From contig JAMXFF010000016.1 of NCBI GenBank assembly GCA_025370845.1, forward strand, positions 1 through 64,000: 64,000 bases of DNA, given 5' to 3'. This document shows, piece after piece, positions 55,523 through 64,000 of the stretch (the first letter of the stretch is position 1; the number at the start of each line of letters is the position of its first letter). The stretch is from Laspinema palackyanum D2a (GTDB taxonomy: Bacteria > Cyanobacteriota > Cyanobacteriia > Cyanobacteriales > Laspinemataceae). The position numbers and the translations under genes were made by a program. The notes under the pieces were generated by a model, which was given only the letters and a program-made list of their open reading frames with translations, was not told the origin of the DNA and ran no database searches.

Positions 55523-56281
55523 ATGGAAACGGAAAAATTTATCACCATTGATGACGAAACCATTTCACTGCGGCAAGCCCTCGGCTATCTGCGGACCAGT
55601 GGCGATTTGCAACAGTTTATTATGAAGATTCTGCGCCAGCACGTCATCGAAGAAGAGTTGCAAAGCCAAGCTGATTTGGAAATTGATGCCTCTCTCTTAG
55701 AACAGGCAATCATTAACTTTCGCCTCCAAAATCAACTGGTGCAATCGGACCGCTTTGACCAATGGCTACAAAGCCAAAGTCTAACCTATGGGACTTTTCG
55801 CAATCAGTTCGCCGCTGGGTTAAAAATTGAAGAAATCAAAAACAAAGTTACCGCTGAACAACTGGAAGACTATTTTCAGAAAAATCAGCAAGCCTTTGAG
55901 CAGGTTGTTCTCTCCCGAATTGTGGTAGAACAATATGATAAAGCGGTAGAACTGAAAGCTCAACTAGAACAAGCAGGAGCGAGTTTTGAAGCGTTAGCAA
56001 AAGAGCATTCTATCGCAGGAGAACGGGCCTATAATGGGATGATGGGAGCGATTTTGTTTAGTCAACTTCCCCCCGCTATTCGGGATGCAATTTCCAAGGC
56101 TCAACCGGGAGATATTGTCGGTCCATTGGAATTGGAAGGTCGCTACAGCTTATTACGCCTAGAACAACGGATTCCGGCTACCCTAGAGGGACAACTCAAA
56201 CGCCAGCTTCAGGAGCAATTATTTGAGCAGTGGTGGCAAAGCAAACTGCAAAATAAAAACGTCAAGTTGCAGGTTGAGTAA
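55523..56281 (+). CDS. Parvulin-type peptidyl-prolyl isomerase
   Basis: A 252-residue protein with an N-terminal SurA/PrsA-like helical domain (about 10-120) and a parvulin domain (about 125-225: LSRIVVEQYDKAVELKAQLE, then ASFEALAKEHSIAG, MGAILFSQLPPAIRDAISKA, GDIVGPLELEGRYSLLRLE). No signal peptide is visible, so it may be cytosolic. Such proteins are often found next to secretion ABC genes in cyanobacteria, as here, and may keep a substrate export-ready. The active-site His of parvulins is not obvious, so activity is uncertain. A large terminator follows. Confidence 0.87.
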   Translation: METEKFITIDDETISLRQALGYLRTSGDLQQFIMKILRQHVIEEELQSQADLEIDASLLEQAIINFRLQNQLVQSDRFDQWLQSQSLTYGTFRNQFAAGLKIEEIKNKVTAEQLEDYFQKNQQAFEQVVLSRIVVEQYDKAVELKAQLEQAGASFEALAKEHSIAGERAYNGMMGAILFSQLPPAIRDAISKAQPGDIVGPLELEGRYSLLRLEQRIPATLEGQLKRQLQEQLFEQWWQSKLQNKNVKLQVE

Positions 56282-56317
56282 GTCAGGGAATAGACTGAAA
56301 ACTTGAGGGGGTTTCCC

Positions 56318-56366
56318 AAAAAATAAGGTGCGCGATCGCTTGTGGCGGTAACGCACCTTATTTTTT
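56318..56366. terminator. Bidirectional terminator after the parvulin gene
   Basis: AAAAAATAAGGTGCG pairs with CGCACCTTATTTTTT, a perfect 15-bp stem with A and T runs, between convergent genes. Confidence 0.9.
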
Positions 56367-56421
56367 GGCGGGGGATCACCCGGTTCAAAACCTGCGATCG
56401 CCTCTGGACTAACTGTCCCGA

Positions 56422-56889
56422 TTAAAAGACGTAAACTCTACCATTCTCATCGAAATAAAGTTCGCGATCAATCCGATCTCCCGGATTAGCGCGGCGGACA
56501 GTAACCGTGACATTATTATTTCTTACCGTTGAATTTATATCAAAATGCAACAGAACCTGACCATAACCTTCAACGGGTGGATTGATCGGAACGTTCAAAT
56601 TCCGCTCGCGATCACTTTGGGCGTTGGGGTTAATCGTATAATCACCCAACACTACCCGTGCTCCATCGCCTAGGCGTTGAACTGGGCTATTTCGGGCACT
56701 ATATTCCAGGGGAATTCCCGTATTATTGACGAGAGTAAGACTCACCGGACGGTTGACATTGACAGTGGCTAGGGGTTGCCAATATCCTGGCTCTTCTGAT
56801 CCAGTAGGGCTGGGTTGAGAAACCCCTAGGCTCGGGCTCATTAACAAAGTGGCTAGGACGGTTGCGGTTACAACAATTTGGCGCTTCAT
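56422..56889 (-). CDS. Secreted hypothetical protein, 155 aa
   Basis: The product begins with a signal peptide (about 1-25, IVVTATVLATLLMSPSLGVS). The rest is beta-rich (RPVSLTLVNNTGIPLEYSAR, VLLHFDINSTVRNNNVTVTV) and ends with DRELYFDENGRVYVF. I recall similar secreted proteins in cyanobacteria without known function. It is transcribed alone and convergently with the parvulin gene. Confidence 0.75.
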   Translation of the reverse strand: MKRQIVVTATVLATLLMSPSLGVSQPSPTGSEEPGYWQPLATVNVNRPVSLTLVNNTGIPLEYSARNSPVQRLGDGARVVLGDYTINPNAQSDRERNLNVPINPPVEGYGQVLLHFDINSTVRNNNVTVTVRRANPGDRIDRELYFDENGRVYVF

Positions 56890-57413
56890 AAGGGTTTTTG
56901 GTATTGACCAAGTGGCGACTGGGTTTAGAAATGGTTCTTGAGAGTGGATGGCGATCGCGATTCCGGTAAAAACGAGGTAAGGATGGAGGAATAAAACCTC
57001 AAGACCCTACTCCCTTAAGAAGGTTTCCGGTATAATTCAAGCGCGATCGCTATAAACCCTAAAGAGGCTGATTCATCGGAAGTTGGGAGGATTAGCCCCC
57101 GTCTTTATAATTACTATAAACTGCTTTTGTCTTCTTGTCAGCATCTAAGGGGACAAAATTAGGGAACGATCGCTATCAATTGTCTCAAATCCTTAATAAT
57201 TTTTATCAAAAATAACTTGACAAAAATAGTATAATTTGCATTCCTTGCATTTTGGGGTTAACCCAACGCCTAGGGGGCGTATTGCCCCCTAGGGCGGGGT
57301 ACAGTAAAGATTAGAAACCGGGATACTTCACAAATTTTTACTGATAAGCAACAAATTTGTGCTAGAAACCCGGTTTCTTGTCCTCTCGAACTAAGATTGG
57401 AATTACCGCCTAA
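56890..57413. other. Intergenic region with a palindrome and AGAAACCGGG repeats
   Basis: A perfect hairpin CCTAGGGGGC/GCCCCCTAGG is at 57269-57293. AGAAACCGGGAT (57311-57322) and AGAAACCCGGTTTCT (about 57363-57377) are a spaced inverted pair next to the FAD enzyme stop and may serve as terminator. A TATAAT lies near 57228. Confidence 0.55.
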
Positions 57414-59507
57414 TTATTTCCAATCTTCCCAAGTATTATTAAAGATGGACGTATTGGGAAAGGCAATGGGATTGCCGCTATCCACCAGGCGAGTTTGTAA
57501 CTCTTCTAACTGGGGTTCCCGTTGGGGGAGATTGTCCACTAACTGATAGGGGAGGATGCCTTTTTCTAGGGAGAAATTGGCGGTTTTCCCGGCTGCAACT
57601 CCAGAGGACCATTCAAAGGAATGTACTCGATAGGCAGCAGCAGCAATATGGCTGGTGGCGATACTTTTTCCAGCAATTAAGAGGTTATCAATCCGTTGGG
57701 GAATTAAGGCCCGGAGGGGAATTTGGAAGGGATAAGCGGTGCCAGCACCCCGACGTTCTCCTTCCAGTTCGGTGTTACCGGGGGCTTCCGGGGGGGAGAG
57801 GGTCATGCAAGGATGAAAGTCGATCGCATAGTGGGCAATTCCCACAGAATCAGGGAAAATTGTAGAGCGCGATCGCGAGGGTCGTCCTTCCAAATTCGGT
57901 CGTTGCCCGATCGCCTCTAAAGTTCCTAATCCCGAGAGGGATTCCCACAACCTGCGATAGTCCTCCGGCAACAAATTCGTGCGATAAAATTCGTCAGAAT
58001 AATCCGCCCGCGAAATATCAATTTCCCACACCATAAACCCATCGGGATGACCCCAACCGGGCCGTCCAATAATCCGCCGTCCCTCGCGCATATAAGGATA
58101 TTTAGATAATCCATTGGCGGTTCCCATCGGCGAATCGAGTCCCGAAAGATAGCGATGATTTGGATTAGGTTGTTTAACCCCATCTCCTAATTGAGAATCC
58201 GTCGTTCCCTGGACCAACCAATAGAAAAATCCAATCGCGTGTTCTTCTCCCGCTTGGAGGGTTTCGGTTCTTAATCCTCCCATCCATCCCCCCGGTTGTA
58301 GTTGCCCGGTGGATTCCAATTGCTGACGAGTATAGATTAAATTATCTTGCGCCGTTCCCGGTCGATAATCATTTCCCCAAGTCCAGTTTTGCATGGAGAT
58401 ATCCCCAGGATTAATGGGATATTCTCGGGGGTTAGAGGGGAGAGTTTTCTGATATTTTTCGCTCCAGATCCGGCGGTAGGTATAAACTAAATTAAAATTC
58501 GCCAACCGTTCCAGTTCATAACTGTAATAAGGTGCGTAGCGGTCATAAAAGGGCGGTTTAACGTGCTGTTGGGGTTCCTCCGTTGCTTGCATGGCGAACG
58601 TATAAGTAAACCCTTGAGTACAGTAGGGATTCCCGGTGGTACTGGAAGAAGAGGGTTCAAGGGGCGATCGCGGATCAACCCCGAGGCGGTAGGGTACATC
58701 CGCTAACCCGATTAGTTCTCCGGTTTCCGTGGCATCGATGACATACCATTGGGCCGGTTGGGCCACGGTTGTAGCATTCCCAGCATTGCGATCGCGCGTC
58801 ATCGGTACAAACCGCACAATGGTTTTATCAAACCGGCTGGAATTTTCGTAGCGATAGGCATCTTCCAGGATTTGCGAGAGGGGTTCCGCATTCACCGGGG
58901 GCTGACCTGGGGCCGGTTTGATTTGGATGGCGATCGCACTTTGAATTTGTTCGCCCCCTTCGGTCCCTGGGGAAATGTCCAACTCTTTAATCACCGTGTT
59001 GGGATACCATTTGAGCGTCCCTTTCCCCCGTTTGGCTGCTCTTTCCAATTGGTCAAAGAGCAGTTTATGACCGTCATACGGCATAAAACAGGATTCACTC
59101 ACCCAACATTGACCCGGATTGAGGCGTCCATACTTGCGCCGGATACTCTCGCGAAATTCCAAGTATCCTTGGGGATAAAATAACTGTTGTCGTTGGGTGG
59201 GGCGTTCATCCAGGGCCGAAGTGCCTTGGGAGGAAATTTGACCCCCGATCCAGTCGGTAATATCCGTGATGCAAACCGTCCGACCCGCCAATAAGGACTC
59301 GTAGGCGCTGGCAGCACCCGCTAATCCACCCCCGGCGACTAAAATTTCACAGGCGACTTCTTGATCAGGGGCGCGAGGGGGTGTGGCATCCGCTACGGAA
59401 GTCCCTAATGCCAGGGTGATTAAGCTCACGAGGAGACTGAAACAGGACCGAGTGGGGGAGATGCCTCGAAGGAGATGCTGGGGTATAAGCTGCGATTGAC
59501 GCTGCAT
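57414..59507 (-). CDS. Secreted FAD-dependent oxidoreductase
   Basis: A 697-residue protein with an N-terminal export segment (about 20-42) and an FAD-binding domain starting CEILVAGGGLAGAASAYESL, with the GxGxxG-type loop and TDITDWIGGQISSQGTSALD. This is the FAD_oxidored (PF12831-like) class, of unknown substrate. Near the end IDNLLIAGKSIATSHIAAAA followed by YRVHSFEWSSGVAAG is the second FAD-contacting region. The ATG at 59507 is preferred to a TTG nine bases upstream. No redox partner gene is adjacent. Confidence 0.86.
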   Translation of the reverse strand: MQRQSQLIPQHLLRGISPTRSCFSLLVSLITLALGTSVADATPPRAPDQEVACEILVAGGGLAGAASAYESLLAGRTVCITDITDWIGGQISSQGTSALDERPTQRQQLFYPQGYLEFRESIRRKYGRLNPGQCWVSESCFMPYDGHKLLFDQLERAAKRGKGTLKWYPNTVIKELDISPGTEGGEQIQSAIAIQIKPAPGQPPVNAEPLSQILEDAYRYENSSRFDKTIVRFVPMTRDRNAGNATTVAQPAQWYVIDATETGELIGLADVPYRLGVDPRSPLEPSSSSTTGNPYCTQGFTYTFAMQATEEPQQHVKPPFYDRYAPYYSYELERLANFNLVYTYRRIWSEKYQKTLPSNPREYPINPGDISMQNWTWGNDYRPGTAQDNLIYTRQQLESTGQLQPGGWMGGLRTETLQAGEEHAIGFFYWLVQGTTDSQLGDGVKQPNPNHRYLSGLDSPMGTANGLSKYPYMREGRRIIGRPGWGHPDGFMVWEIDISRADYSDEFYRTNLLPEDYRRLWESLSGLGTLEAIGQRPNLEGRPSRSRSTIFPDSVGIAHYAIDFHPCMTLSPPEAPGNTELEGERRGAGTAYPFQIPLRALIPQRIDNLLIAGKSIATSHIAAAAYRVHSFEWSSGVAAGKTANFSLEKGILPYQLVDNLPQREPQLEELQTRLVDSGNPIAFPNTSIFNNTWEDWK

Positions 59508-59749
59508 AGGTATCAAATTGGGTAAGCTGGTAAACGGTTACTTTGAGAAAGGGGATCCGCAGTGTCTGTCGCAGTAGTGTCTGTAACAGATGCTACTTTT
59601 CCTCCTTGTTCATGTTAGCTATACGGAGGTGAATTGGGGAATTCAGGTTGCAACATTTGGCGATCGCCTTACCCTATTCAGTAAGTATTCAGGGATTGAA
59701 GGTCTTTAAATCGATTGAACCCGTGGAAAACTTAGGACGTTATTAACCT

Positions 59750-62323
59750 ATGCACGTTACCTCATCTAATTTACCGATGAAACCCTTTGAAACTCCCGGG
59801 TTTGACGGGAACCCGTCCTGGGAGCATCCCCCAGAGGAGAACGAAGCTCTGTTGCACAGTATTATTAATAATATTCCCGGGGCCATTTACCGATGCACCT
59901 ATCAAGGAAACTGGAAAATAGCGTTCATTAGCAAAGGAATTGAACAACTTTCTGGATATCCAGTCTCTCATTTTTTCCACCATTCCAGCGATCGATTTAA
60001 AACGCTTGTTCATCCCGAAGACCAAGAAATTGCCCAACAGATTGTCGAAGCGGCGTTATTATCTCAACAGCCTTATCGTTTAGAGTACCGAATTATCAAG
60101 GCTGAGGGGACGATAAGTTGGGTCCGCGAAATCGGTCAAGGCACCTGCGATCGCCAGGGAAATCTCTGCGGATTGGATGGCATCCTCTCTCCCTTGGATA
60201 AGGTTGACTCTCGCACTCTTGACCCAACTAGCCCAGAATTATCCCCAGAAATTGCCCCGAAATTGACCATTTTAGAACAAATTAATGAAGGATTTTTAAA
60301 CTTAAATTCCCAAGGCCAGGTCATTTATATCAACCCCCAAGGGGAAAATTTATTACAAACCAGCCGTCAGACCCTTTGTCAACCTAGGGAGACTCCTGAA
60401 TTGCCTCCCGAATTAGCTCAATTTTTTGCAGATTTGCAAACCGCTTTATCGGGTCCAAATCCTCGACCTGTAGAAGCCTGTTATCCCTATCGCGAAACCT
60501 GGCTAGAGGTTCGCGCTCATCCTTATGACGCAGGCATATTAGTCTTTTTAAGTGATATCACCTCCCGCAAACAAGTTTTAAATTCCTTACGGCAACGGGA
60601 AAATCTCTATCGGACCTTTGTCAAAAATTTTCCTAATGGCGTAATCTTATTATTTGACCGAGACTTGCGTCATACCTTGGCGGAAGGTCGGGATTTAGAG
60701 GCGATTGATTTAGCGAAAACGGATGTAGAAGGAAAAACACTTCAAGAGGCATTTCCCTCGGATATTTGCCAAACCCTGGAACCTTTATATCGGGAGGTAC
60801 TCGCGGGGGAAACTCGCGTCACGGAACTCACCTTTGGCAGTCGCATTTATTTGACCCAAATTCTTCCTATCAAAAATGAAGCGGGAGAGGTTTTAGGGGG
60901 TATGGTCATGACTCAAAATATGACCGAATGCAAACTGGCTGAATCTGAAAATGGGCGGTTAATTGCTTCATTACAAAAAAGTGAAGCCAAAACTCGGGCA
61001 ATGGCTTCTTTACTGTCGGAAGCAGAAAAATTAGCTCATGTGGGATGTTGGGAATTTGAAATTGCCACAAACCGCATTATTTGTTCGGATGAAGTTTATC
61101 GAATGTTGGGGTTAGATGTCAATGAAGCATCCCCAACCTATCCCGAATATTTGCAAAAAATTCACCCGGAAGACCGAGAGACTGCTGCACAAGTGATTGA
61201 ACGCGCAATTGAGGCGGGAGAATCCTATCAGGTAGAACAGCGCATCGTCCAATCTGATGGTTCAATTCGATATATTTCGGCCAATGGAGAACCGATTTTT
61301 AATGAAGCGGGGGAAGTGGTTAAGGTGTTGGGGAGTTTGTTAGATATTACCGATCGCCATTTATCCCAGCAAGCTTTAATCCAGTCGGAGGCGCAGTTAG
61401 AATTGCGGGCAAAAGAGTTAGAAGAAACGCTGCATGAACTGCAACGCACTCAAACTCAACTCATTCAAACTGAACGGATGTCTGGGTTGGGCCAGATGGT
61501 GGCGGGAATTGCCCATGAAGTGAACAATCCGGTCGGGTTTATTTATGGAAATATTGTTCATGCGACTTCTTATATTGAAGATTTAGTGGATTTAGTCAAT
61601 CTTTACCAAAAACATTACCCCGAACCAGACCCGGAAATTTTAGAGCAGATTGAGGAAATAGATTTAGAGTTTTTATTTGAAGATTTGCCTCGCTTGTTGC
61701 GTTCCATGAAAGTGGGGGCGGAACGCATTCGGGAAATTGTGCGATCGCTGCGGAATTTTTCCCGATTAGATGAAGCGGATAATAAACAGGTGAACCTTCA
61801 TGAAGGAATTGATAGTACGCTGTTAATATTACAGCACCATCTCAAAGATGAAAGCCCGAACCCCAACTCGGATCATAATATTACCGTGATTAAAGAGTAT
61901 GGAGATTTACCCCGCGTTCATTGTTACCCCAGCGAACTCAATCAAGTATTTTTGAATATCATCACCAATGCGATCGATGTTCTCAAACCCCAGGAACCCC
62001 CGCGCCAAATCACCATTCGGACTGAAGCAGTCATCCGTGAGCAGACCTCTGTAAAACAGCCCAGTCCTGACTGGATTATCATCCGAATTATCGATAATGG
62101 TCCAGGGATGACAGCGGAGATTCAACAACGAATGTTTGATCCGTTCTTCACCACTAAACCTGTGGGCATGGGGACGGGGTTGGGATTATCGATTAGCTAT
62201 CAAATTATTGTGGAACAACATAAGGGCAGGTTAACTTGTTCCTCGGAAGTGGGAAAAGGGACAGAGTTAATCATTGAGTTGCCCGTGCATCAAGATTATG
62301 AGGAACCTGCGTTGTTTGAATGA
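59750..62323 (+). CDS. Cytosolic multi-PAS sensor histidine kinase, 857 aa
   Basis: Four PAS/PAC-type domains (about 35-150, 170-275, 285-395, 425-535) are followed by a coiled coil (545-575), the phosphoacceptor helix with His589 in MVAGIAHEVNNP, and an ATPase domain with NQVFLNIITNAIDVL, IRIIDNGPGM and GTGLGLSISYQI. There are no membrane helices and no receiver domain. The last 280 residues closely match the kinase at 32614 in the insert between H-box and N-box (DLEFLFEDLPRLLRSMKVGA), marking one subfamily. No response regulator is adjacent. Confidence 0.93.
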   Translation: MHVTSSNLPMKPFETPGFDGNPSWEHPPEENEALLHSIINNIPGAIYRCTYQGNWKIAFISKGIEQLSGYPVSHFFHHSSDRFKTLVHPEDQEIAQQIVEAALLSQQPYRLEYRIIKAEGTISWVREIGQGTCDRQGNLCGLDGILSPLDKVDSRTLDPTSPELSPEIAPKLTILEQINEGFLNLNSQGQVIYINPQGENLLQTSRQTLCQPRETPELPPELAQFFADLQTALSGPNPRPVEACYPYRETWLEVRAHPYDAGILVFLSDITSRKQVLNSLRQRENLYRTFVKNFPNGVILLFDRDLRHTLAEGRDLEAIDLAKTDVEGKTLQEAFPSDICQTLEPLYREVLAGETRVTELTFGSRIYLTQILPIKNEAGEVLGGMVMTQNMTECKLAESENGRLIASLQKSEAKTRAMASLLSEAEKLAHVGCWEFEIATNRIICSDEVYRMLGLDVNEASPTYPEYLQKIHPEDRETAAQVIERAIEAGESYQVEQRIVQSDGSIRYISANGEPIFNEAGEVVKVLGSLLDITDRHLSQQALIQSEAQLELRAKELEETLHELQRTQTQLIQTERMSGLGQMVAGIAHEVNNPVGFIYGNIVHATSYIEDLVDLVNLYQKHYPEPDPEILEQIEEIDLEFLFEDLPRLLRSMKVGAERIREIVRSLRNFSRLDEADNKQVNLHEGIDSTLLILQHHLKDESPNPNSDHNITVIKEYGDLPRVHCYPSELNQVFLNIITNAIDVLKPQEPPRQITIRTEAVIREQTSVKQPSPDWIIIRIIDNGPGMTAEIQQRMFDPFFTTKPVGMGTGLGLSISYQIIVEQHKGRLTCSSEVGKGTELIIELPVHQDYEEPALFE

Positions 62324-62375
62324 ATATTCTGGAGTCAAAAAATCAGGTTATGCTGTCAAAAATAAAAACATTAAT

Positions 62376-62813
62376 TTAGAGGGGTTCTATTTGTTTCACT
62401 ACTCTGAGAATCACCCAACAGATTAAAACACTGCCTAATCCGAGTTGCCACAACCCGCAACCAATCAACAGTCCGAGGGCAGCTGCCACCCAAATGGCGG
62501 CTGCGGAGGTCAATCCCCGAACCCGATCGCGATCGCGCAAAATCGTTCCCCCTCCCAAAAAACTGATCCCCGTCACAATGCCTTGAATGATTCGACTAAA
62601 GGCATCGGTACTGTCTAATGCTACCCCCAGTTGCACCGGCAACAATGCCAAGAGGGTGGTTCCAAAAGTAACCAGCATATAGGTTCTTAAACCCGCTGGT
62701 TTATGTTCTCTTTCGCGATTGAATCCAATCACTGCCCCGACGAACAATGATAGCCCGAGTCGCCCCAATAAGTGCAAGGTATCAACGGGAGCAAGGGTGC
62801 TAAGATTTGACAC
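62376..62813 (-). CDS. MgtC/SapB family membrane protein
   Basis: A 145-residue protein with about four helices. The signature GRLGLSLFVGAVIGFNRERE and KPAGLRTYMLVTFGTTLLAL then GIVTGISFLGGGTILRDRDR identify MgtC/SapB. Short members lack the C-terminal ACT-like domain, as here. MgtC proteins influence magnesium/phosphate homeostasis and ATP synthase in other bacteria. It is convergent with the histidine kinase gene. The DRDRVRG is built over overlapping HIP1 sites (GCGATCGCG region). Confidence 0.9.
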   Translation of the reverse strand: MSNLSTLAPVDTLHLLGRLGLSLFVGAVIGFNREREHKPAGLRTYMLVTFGTTLLALLPVQLGVALDSTDAFSRIIQGIVTGISFLGGGTILRDRDRVRGLTSAAAIWVAAALGLLIGCGLWQLGLGSVLICWVILRVVKQIEPL

Positions 62814-63099
62814 AGTAGAGTTGGCTCAATAGAGTCTGCATCCTTTACTGTACAAGGAAAAGGGTCAAAATGCCACCTCGCCCTCCGAAGGAGCGGGACT
62901 AGAGGCCGGGTCTAATAAGTTAATTTTATAGTTATAAAAGAGGGTTTTTCGGGTTTAATCCCGGGCATGACGATCGCGATGAAGTCAGCCATCCCTTTCC
63001 ATTGACCATTTTGGTCGGGTATAGGGTCTCATCAGCTCGGTTTTGAGCCGGGTGGAATCAATTTTAATTATATAAAAATAATTTATTCAAAATTAAACT

Positions 63100-63495
63100 A
63101 TGCCTTTAGATAGAGGTCAACCTCGGTTGAGTTATGAGAAAAAGATACAAGAGAACAGTGAAACAAACGAGATGGCTATGCCTAAATCGACGAATTCTCT
63201 CTCTTTTCCATCCTCGGATGAACTGCTTTGTTATTATTTGAATTCCACAAGTGAGATTCAGGTAATTAAAAGTGAATGTCGAGAAAAGTGGGATTTTGAG
63301 CGTGTTGTATTTCCGGGACAACGGCTTTTTTTTGAAGCTTTTTCTACAGCCCATTTAGAAATTTACAAGGCGAAAAATTCAGGTTTAGAGTTAGCGGCTC
63401 GGGTGAAATGCGATCGCTTGCAAGTTATGCAGGAGCGCAGTTCCTCTTTCACAACGGTCTCTCAATTCCTAGGGCAACAACTAGCAGCTTGTTAA
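63100..63495 (+). CDS. DUF1830 family protein
   Basis: A cyanobacteria-specific family of small proteins of unknown function. The core (about 40-120) has CYYLNSTSEIQVIKSECREK, WDFERVVFPGQRLFFEAFST and LEIYKAKNSG, the typical DUF1830 pattern. The listed start gives 131 residues; an ATG at 63172 (MAMPKSTN) would remove 24 that do not belong to the core and is equally plausible. The terminator at 63575 follows. Confidence 0.88.
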   Translation: MPLDRGQPRLSYEKKIQENSETNEMAMPKSTNSLSFPSSDELLCYYLNSTSEIQVIKSECREKWDFERVVFPGQRLFFEAFSTAHLEIYKAKNSGLELAARVKCDRLQVMQERSSSFTTVSQFLGQQLAAC

Positions 63496-63574
63496 GTTCC
63501 AACAAAATTCTGGGTGATTCATAGGAGTTTAAACACTGCCTATTGATGTAATGATTGGGTGATGCATGGGTGTT

Positions 63575-63620
63575 AAAAAGAGAGGAGAAGAAGCGATCGC
63601 TTTTTCTCCTCTCTTTATTT
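63575..63620 (+). terminator. Terminator after the DUF1830 gene
   Basis: AAAAAGAGAGGAGAA pairs with TTCTCCTCTCTTT, loop containing AGCGATCGCT, followed by Ts. Confidence 0.75.
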
Positions 63621-63852
63621 TAGTTACGGTTTTGACAAAAATCAGGGTTAGTTGGGGGTCCCTCCGGTGAAGAAAAGCCCAGTCCGAGGGTACCCGATGG
63701 GTTAGAAACCCGGTTTTTTTACAAAATTCTGGCTGATTCACCACAGAGAAAGGGCCAGAAACCGGATTTCTGGTCCTATTTATTTAAGACTTCACCGGAG
63801 TCCTAGAACTTAGAGAAGTCAGGATTTTCAGAGATTTGGAGAATCTGCCCCA

Positions 63853-63895
63853 ACTGCGATCGCCTCTTTTGATGTAAAGTAGAGGCGATCGCAGT
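63853..63895. repeat. HIP1-containing inverted repeat
   Basis: ACTGCGATCGCCTCT pairs perfectly with AGAGGCGATCGCAGT over a 13-base loop. No gene is adjacent in the window. Confidence 0.7.
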
Positions 63896-64000
63896 CAGGA
63901 TCGAGAGGGCATCCGGGGCGAGGGTTGAAGCTGGGGTGCAAAATTTAGCCGGTTGAGGATGCGATCGCTACTACTCACGAACGAGGCAGGACTATGCGGA

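Larger units (their letters stand above)
63496..64000. other. Repeat-rich end of the window without a gene
   Basis: It contains a terminator (63575-63620), two AGAAACCGG-type palindromes (about 63703-63715 and 63752-63766), and a HIP1 hairpin at 63853-63895. No coding frame was supported. Confidence 0.5.

Overview
The window reads as a chromosomal stretch of a cyanobacterium, probably a filamentous non-heterocystous (Oscillatoriales-type) one. The support is: very frequent GCGATCGC (HIP1) octamers; cyanobacterial marker genes such as ferredoxin-thioredoxin reductase variable chain (ftrV), the light-repressed hibernation factor lrtA/hpf, a group 2 sigma factor, Zur/FurB and a DUF1830 protein; and many dispersed short palindromic repeats between genes. 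No rRNA, convincing tRNA, transposase, phage gene or CRISPR array was seen. The order-level assignment is inference.

Layout. 1-5 kb: a membrane protein of unknown function, a DUF4160/DUF2442 pair, a frameshifted small gene, hpf/lrtA with a long leader, and lipB. 5-10 kb: a small unknown gene, a DevC/DevA-type ABC exporter (permease and ATPase) and a large membrane protein. 10-11.8 kb is about 1.8 kb without a convincing gene, upstream of a group 2 sigma factor. 13-19 kb: a phospholipase D/HhH lipoprotein-like nuclease candidate, a Cys/His-rich small protein, a cysteine desulfurase and a two-gene restriction-modification candidate. 19-29.5 kb: a bd-type quinol oxidase (cydAB), a fused kinase, then a run rich in purine metabolism (adenosine kinase-like, purA, adenosine deaminase-like) with ribosomal protein L25 and a partly decayed small-gene cluster between them. 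29.7-38 kb: a GHL10/DUF187-type protein, a decayed higBA module, an SH3 protein, a 1201-residue multi-PAS/GAF histidine kinase, a YdcF protein and ftrV. 38-46 kb: a pseudokinase-PP2C fusion, an NfeD/stomatin pair, zur, purS-purQ and a TPR protein. 46-64 kb: murJ, a two-domain polyphosphate kinase 2, a pentapeptide-repeat protein, a second YdcF-like protein, an ABC exporter followed by a parvulin, a secreted FAD oxidoreductase, a second multi-PAS histidine kinase, MgtC and DUF1830.

How genes work together. Adenosine kinase, adenosine deaminase and PurA would channel adenosine, inosine and IMP to AMP, and PurS/PurQ feed FGAM synthesis. CydA/B form one respiratory complex. NfeD and stomatin form a standard membrane-domain pair. 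The methyltransferase and the PD-(D/E)XK candidate share a stop/start overlap, as R-M partners do. The ABC exporter and the parvulin are adjacent and could serve secretion.

The most distinctive non-coding content is repeats: (i) a MITE-like element with CCCTCCCC terminal inverted repeats, (ii) a family of 7-bp-stem/2-nt-loop hairpins whose stems vary in a compensatory way, (iii) G-rich minisatellites, two of which face each other as a long inverted repeat, and (iv) AGAAACCGGGTTTCT-type palindromes. Several small genes are visibly decaying: a frameshift at a G7 run, an amber codon in the HigB-like toxin, and a two-step frameshift upstream of the gene at 26140.
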